Source: Oscillospiraceae bacterium (GTDB lineage Bacteria; Bacillota; Clostridia; Oscillospirales; Ruminococcaceae). From it: a stretch of DNA of 10,796 nucleotides. The notes under the pieces were generated by a model. It saw only the letters and a list, made by a program, of their open reading frames with translations. It searched no databases and had not been told where the DNA came from. The position numbers and the translations under genes are program-made. This document shows positions 7,935 to 10,796 of the stretch, in pieces (position 1 is the first letter of the stretch; every line of letters starts with the position of its first letter). The stretch spans positions 1 through 10,796 of the forward strand of contig JAFPXW010000441.1 in assembly GCA_017394565.1 (NCBI GenBank), in the 5' to 3' direction.

Positions 7935-8666
7935 TTATGCGTGGCTCCAGCGGCGCTTTTCGATGGAGAAAATATTCCAGCAAAGCACCAGCGCTGCGGC
8001 ACTCAGGAAGAATACCAGATCCTCCAGCCGGAACATTCCCTGCGAGAAATATATGAACCGGCGCTGCATCGAGAACCATGTGACCACGGAATTCAGATGC
8101 GGATAGGTCTCCACGAGTTTCGTTGCGGCGAACTGATCGAGGAACAGCAGGCCCTCCATTACGATCTCACCGAGGATCGCAGCAATGATCGCATTGCCAG
8201 TCAGCGAGGAGAGGAGCATTCCCAGTGCGATGCAGACCAGTCCCCACAGGAAAAATCCGCTGTACGCACAGATCAGCGACGACCAGATGACCTTGCCGGT
8301 GCAGGCGGCGTAGATCGGGAAGAACAGCGACAGCACGATCATGAACAGGAACACCGTCGTGATCGCTAAGAATTTCGCAAGAACGATCTGCGTCACGGAC
8401 AAGGGGCTGGAATACAGCAGCACTTCCGTTCCGCCGCGGCGCTCATCTGCAAACGATCGCATCGTCAGCAGCGGAATGATGAAGATGAAATAAAAGAAAT
8501 TGTTGTAGAAAAACTCCGGAAAGGAGAATTTCAGGGTGTTGCTGTCGAGGTTCGCGATCGAGGTCACGAATCCGAACGAGAAGATCAGCATAAAGAGCGC
8601 AGACAGCACATACGCGAACGGCGAGAAGAAGAACGCCTGTAATTCTTTTTTATATAACGCAAACAT
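7935..8666 (-). CDS. ABC-2 type permease, GldF-like
   Basis: This is the membrane-spanning partner of the adjacent ATPase. The 243 residues are mostly hydrophobic with about six helices, beginning MFALYKKELQAFFFSPFAYV. The family signature PLLTMRSFADERRGGTEVL sits between helices 2 and 3, as in GldF and other ABC-2 permeases. The ATG has an excellent ribosome site, AGGAGG (complement of 8673-8678), 6 nt upstream, and its preceding A's overlap the ATPase stop codon. Only 12 nt separate the two genes. The substrate is unknown; gliding is the role of the Bacteroidetes relatives and should not be carried over to this organism without evidence. Confidence 0.9.
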   Translation of the reverse strand: MFALYKKELQAFFFSPFAYVLSALFMLIFSFGFVTSIANLDSNTLKFSFPEFFYNNFFYFIFIIPLLTMRSFADERRGGTEVLLYSSPLSVTQIVLAKFLAITTVFLFMIVLSLFFPIYAACTGKVIWSSLICAYSGFFLWGLVCIALGMLLSSLTGNAIIAAILGEIVMEGLLFLDQFAATKLVETYPHLNSVVTWFSMQRRFIYFSQGMFRLEDLVFFLSAAALVLCWNIFSIEKRRWSHA

Positions 8667-8678
8667 GGGCTTCCTCCT

Positions 8679-9677
8679 TTATTCAGCATCGTAGGGGTTT
8701 TCGGGGGCATCGGGTGTTTCGTCGAGCAGATCCTGCAAAGAGGAGCGCTTCTCGTTCGCGGTGACCTTCAGGAACACCTGCTCCAGGTCGAGCTTTGCCA
8801 TCGACATTTCGGCGATATTGCAGCCGTTTGCCATCAGCGAGGACATGATCTCGTTGCGGACGTTTTCCGTTTCGAGTGTGATCTTGCAGCTGACCTTGCC
8901 GTCGGCAGCGGTGACGTCACGGATGTCCTTGACGCCGCGGATGTCCTTGAGGATGCGCAGAACTGTGTCCTTTTCGCCCTCTGCGGTCAGGTTCAGGAGG
9001 GTATTGGCGGTCATGCTGCGTTCGAGATTCTCGATGGTATCGACCGCGCGGATCTCACCCTTGGTGATGATGACCACACGTTCGCAGACGGCGCTGACTT
9101 CCGCGAGGATATGCGAGCTGAAAATGATCGAATGATCCTTGCCGAGATCGCGGATGAGCGCACGGACCTCCGAAACCTGCGCCGGATCGAGTCCGACCGT
9201 TGGTTCGTCGAGGATGAGGATCTTCGGATCGCCGAGCAGCGCCTGCGCAAAGCCCACACGCTGCTTGTAACCCTTGGACAGATTGCGGATGAGGCGGCGG
9301 CGCATATCGGTGATGTGCAGGCGTTCCATCGCAGATTCGACCTGCTTCCTGACATCGGCACGCTTCACGCCCTTGATGCCGGCGCAGAATACGAGGTACT
9401 CCTCGACGCGCATATCCGGATAGACCGGCGGGATCTCGGGCAGATAGCCGATGCATTTCTTGGCATCGGCCGCCTGCTCGGTGATATCGAAGCCGTTGAC
9501 TGTGACCGTGCCGGATGTGGCAGGCAGATAACCGGCAATGATGTTCATGGTGGTGGACTTTCCGGCGCCGTTAGGCCCCAGAAAGCCGAGGATCTCGTGA
9601 TCCCGGATCTCGAAGCTGATGCCGCGCAGTGCGATGTTGCGGCCATAGTGCTTCGTGAGATTTTTGATTTCAACCAT
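8679..9677 (-). CDS. ABC transporter ATPase, GldA-like
   Basis: First gene of the operon. The 332-residue product powers the transporter by ATP hydrolysis in the cytoplasm. It shows Walker A GPNGAGKST (34-42), signature LSKGYKQR (133-140), Walker B ILILDEP (153-159) and the switch His189 in FSSHIL. A C-terminal regulatory region of about 110 residues follows, ending in a short acidic tail, DETPDAPENPYDAE. The start is set at 9677, where AAAGGAG (complement of 9684-9690) lies 6 nt before ATG and the protein begins MVEIKNLTKHYG, the normal beginning of such ATPases. The frame is open for 50 codons further upstream, but that part is leader sequence. The tail peptide recurs in the DUF4340 protein. 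Confidence 0.93.
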   Translation of the reverse strand: MVEIKNLTKHYGRNIALRGISFEIRDHEILGFLGPNGAGKSTTMNIIAGYLPATSGTVTVNGFDITEQAADAKKCIGYLPEIPPVYPDMRVEEYLVFCAGIKGVKRADVRKQVESAMERLHITDMRRRLIRNLSKGYKQRVGFAQALLGDPKILILDEPTVGLDPAQVSEVRALIRDLGKDHSIIFSSHILAEVSAVCERVVIITKGEIRAVDTIENLERSMTANTLLNLTAEGEKDTVLRILKDIRGVKDIRDVTAADGKVSCKITLETENVRNEIMSSLMANGCNIAEMSMAKLDLEQVFLKVTANEKRSSLQDLLDETPDAPENPYDAE

Positions 9678-9683
9678 AGGAGG

Positions 9684-9690
9684 CTCCTTT
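9684..9690 (-). promoter_or_regulatory. ribosome binding site deciding the ATPase start
   Basis: AAAGGAG on the - strand lies 6 nt before the ATG at 9677. This rules in favour of the 332-residue ATPase over a version extended by 50 residues to 9827. Confidence 0.8.
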
Positions 9691-9739
9691 CCTCTTTGGA
9701 ATGGCGTTCTTGCCATGATTTCGTCGTAAATACCGGAAT

Positions 9740-9802
9740 TTATGAAGCTGTGACGCGCATGATGAAGGGCTGTTTCCCCTTCTTCGCGTTCCAGTTCTTC
9801 AT
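9740..9802 (-). CDS. possible 20-residue leader ORF before the ABC operon
   Basis: A short frame in the untranslated leader reads MKNWNAKKGKQPFIMRVTAS and stops at TAA. GGAGAG (complement of 9811-9816) lies 8 nt before its ATG, a proper spacing. It lies wholly between the candidate promoter and the ATPase gene, 62 nt before the ATPase ATG. It has no run of codons for one amino acid, so classic amino-acid attenuation is unlikely. It may be a chance ORF. Confidence 0.25.
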   Translation of the reverse strand: MKNWNAKKGKQPFIMRVTAS

Positions 9803-9825
9803 GGTTCCCTCTCTCCGGCACATAC

Positions 9826-9853
9826 ATTATATATTATCCCATATCCGGGTGAA
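9826..9853 (-). promoter_or_regulatory. candidate promoter of the ABC operon
   Basis: On the - strand TTCACC (complement of 9848-9853) and TATAAT (complement of 9826-9831) are separated by 16 nt. The -10 box is perfect and the -35 box matches TTGACA at four of six bases. Transcription would begin near 9819, giving a leader of about 140 nt. Confidence 0.55.
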
Positions 9854-9860
9854 CGGGATG

Positions 9861-9901
9861 TGGACAAAATATGTACGTAATGTGAAATATGGACAAACTA
9901 T
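9861..9901. repeat. two 12-base direct repeats upstream of the ABC promoter
   Basis: TGGACAAAATAT (9861-9872) and TGGACAAACTAT (9890-9901) differ at one base and start 29 nt apart. The nearer copy ends 7 nt upstream of the candidate -35 box of the ABC operon, a place where activators often bind. The palindrome TACGTA lies between them. Confidence 0.45.
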
Positions 9902-10184
9902 ACAGAAATTCTCCCCTCTGCGGGCAGCCTGTGACCTATGGTACCGGATAAATGTGAACGCGATGTGAAAATCAGTGGGGAATTGACTGAAAATGTGACC
10001 GGATTGTGGTGGAATTTGTATCGCAGCCGTGAAAACCGTGTGACCGGTGCGCGAGAATTCACCGTCAAATTATCCAAAAGCAGGGTATGGTGCATATTCA
10101 AAGTGCTGAAAAAACCGGAAAAAGCCCACCGTAAACGATTTAAGCCTTGACAAAAATTTAATATTTGGTTATAATAAATTGTGA
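9881..10184 (+). repeat. cluster of seven same-strand TGTGA motifs in the divergent region
   Basis: TGTGA begins at 9881, 9930, 9953, 9964, 9994, 10039 and 10180 on the + strand. Two copies extend to TGTGACCGG (9994 and 10039). No reverse copy (TCACA) was seen in the same stretch. A random sequence of this length would hold less than one. Apart from these, the promoters and the direct repeats, the stretch 9902-10146 shows no supported gene. Confidence 0.4.
10147..10175 (+). promoter_or_regulatory. consensus sigma-A promoter of the GH48 cellulase gene
   Basis: TTGACA (10147-10152) and TATAAT (10170-10175) are both perfect and separated by the ideal 17 nt, in AT-rich DNA. Transcription should begin near 10182, about 160 nt before the cellulase start codon. 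Such a strong promoter suits a major secreted enzyme. Confidence 0.88.
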
Positions 10185-10344
10185 AAACTCATGGGATCGC
10201 TGTAGCTTTGTCGCACTGCGAAGGATGGCGGTCTGCCGGGCTTTCGATTCAGCGTGAACGAGCAGGTCCGTGACCTGCACCAAAACCAAATGCAGGTGAA
10301 AACCTGCGCAAAATCCAAATTTTCAACGAGAGGGGAAATTACAA
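10183..10344 (+). ncRNA. structured 5' leader of the GH48 transcript, class unknown
   Basis: The leader can fold into an outer pairing CGCTG (10198-10202) with CAGCG (10250-10254). Inside it are a small hairpin TCGC-ACT-GCGA (10211-10221) and GGCG-GTC-TGCC (10227-10237). A competing pairing of CGAAG (10219-10223) with CTTTCG (10241-10246) is possible. Two further hairpins follow at 10262-10278 and 10292-10307. No known riboswitch class is recognised, and there is no terminator-like T-run, so control would be at translation or RNA stability. AGGGGA (10331-10336) is the ribosome site, 8 nt before the ATG. Confidence 0.45.
10262..10307 (+). repeat. tandem hairpins with the same stem sequence
   Basis: Hairpin 1 is GCAGGTC (10262-10268), loop CGT, GACCTGC (10272-10278). 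Hairpin 2 is GCAGGT (10292-10297), loop GAAA, ACCTGC (10302-10307). The GCAGGT arm of the first can also pair with the ACCTGC arm of the second, and the middle arms with each other, so the leader has alternative folds. GAAA is a stable GNRA tetraloop. Confidence 0.7.
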
Positions 10345-10796
10345 ATGTTCTTTAAGAAGAGCAAGGCTGTAGTAGCTGGTATCCTGACCGCAGCGATGGC
10401 TACCAATGCACTCGCAGCAAGCGTAATGACTGCTTCCGCAGCCGGCACAAGAACCAAGCCGGAAGCATTCGGCGATTCTACCTATGCAGAGCGCTTCCTG
10501 TCCCTGTACGACGATGTCGTAACCAAGGGTACTGCAAACGGCTATATGTCGGAGAGCGGCGTACCGTACCATGCAGTTGAGGAAGTTATCATCGAGGCTC
10601 CGGACTACGGTCATGAGACCACTTCCGAGGCAATGTCCTACCTGGTATGGGCAGCAGCAATGCATGACAACCTCGCTACCAAGACCGGCAAGGGCTCCGC
10701 TGGCGACCTGTCCAAGGCATGGAAGACCATGGAGACCATGATCCCGGACGTACAGGACAATTTCTGGACTGCTGGTTCTGTCAGCGCTCAGTACTG
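10345..10796 (+). CDS. cel48A: family 48 glycoside hydrolase (processive cellulase), N-terminal part
   Basis: GH48 enzymes release cellobiose processively from cellulose chains and are the most abundant catalytic part of many cellulosomes. The gene is cut by the window after 150 codons. Residues 1-33 form a secretion signal: FFKKSK, a hydrophobic core, then ASA/A, with cleavage near 32-33. The mature part aligns by eye with the family start: ERFLSLYDDV, NGYMSESGVPYHAVE, then IEAPDYGHETTSEAMSYLVW. Glu95 in TTSEA corresponds to the known catalytic proton donor of GH48. A dockerin is expected at the C-terminus, but that part is outside the window. The symbol follows usage in Ruminococcus. Valine codons are mostly GTA, unlike the other genes here. 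Confidence 0.95.
   Translation, partial: MFFKKSKAVVAGILTAAMATNALAASVMTASAAGTRTKPEAFGDSTYAERFLSLYDDVVTKGTANGYMSESGVPYHAVEEVIIEAPDYGHETTSEAMSYLVWAAAMHDNLATKTGKGSAGDLSKAWKTMETMIPDVQDNFWTAGSVSAQY

Noticed and set aside
9938..10150. 70-codon + strand frame upstream of the cellulase
   Set aside because: No ribosome site, its end runs into the TTGACA box of a consensus promoter, and the composition is not protein-like. It would be worth reopening only if the frame is conserved in relatives.
10292..10324. intrinsic terminator at the second leader hairpin
   Set aside because: The stem is only 6 bp and is followed by GCGCAAAATCC with no T-run, so termination is unlikely.
10195..10344. c-di-GMP-I (GEMM) riboswitch in the cellulase leader or its reverse strand
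   Set aside because: The GAAA hairpin followed by GCAAAAT on the + strand, and GACAAAGCTACAG on the - strand, look like fragments of GEMM. The conserved GGCAAACC, GACGCAAAGC and second helix are not present together on either strand.

Overview
The window looks like chromosome from a cellulolytic, Gram-positive gut or rumen anaerobe close to Ruminococcus (R. champanellensis / R. flavefaciens type). The strongest clue is the right edge, where a gene begins with a secretion signal followed by the N-terminus of a family 48 glycoside hydrolase, the main processive cellulase of cellulosomes. Other clues are strong AGGAGG-type ribosome sites, a two-gene (split) transketolase, the lspA-rluD order usual in Firmicutes, and coding DNA that is fairly GC-rich with GC-rich third codon positions. 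The species name is inference.

Left block (1-4839, + strand). A non-coding leader with a terminator-like 16-bp stem (167-208) precedes a compact housekeeping run: lspA (signal peptidase II), an RluD-type pseudouridine synthase overlapping it by 14 nt, a Cof-type HAD phosphatase 2 nt later, the N- and C-terminal transketolase subunits, and a small unrecognised four-helix membrane protein with an acidic tail. A perfect 20-bp stem at 4838-4885 ends this run and, read the other way, the converging operon. In the first 65 bases, a ribosome-site-like AGGAGG and a perfect palindrome on the - strand hint at a divergent gene that leaves the window at once.

Centre-right block (9677 down to 4900, - strand). 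Four tightly linked genes encode an ABC ATPase, an ABC-2 permease, a GldG-like auxiliary membrane protein and a membrane-anchored DUF4340-type protein. This is the GldA/GldF/GldG arrangement known from Bacteroidetes gliding motility, here in a Gram-positive setting where its job is unknown. The last two genes overlap as ATGA. The ATPase tail and the DUF4340 protein share an identical ten-residue peptide whose codons differ only at third positions.

Intergenic block (9678-10344). This 667-bp divergent region holds a candidate promoter for the ABC operon with two 12-base direct repeats just upstream, seven same-strand TGTGA copies, and a consensus TTGACA-N17-TATAAT promoter driving a roughly 160-nt structured leader in front of the cellulase. 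The leader ends in two hairpins with the same stem sequence, so they could exchange partners.

Right edge (10345 onward). The GH48 gene runs off the window after 150 codons. No tRNA, rRNA, CRISPR array or insertion sequence was seen.
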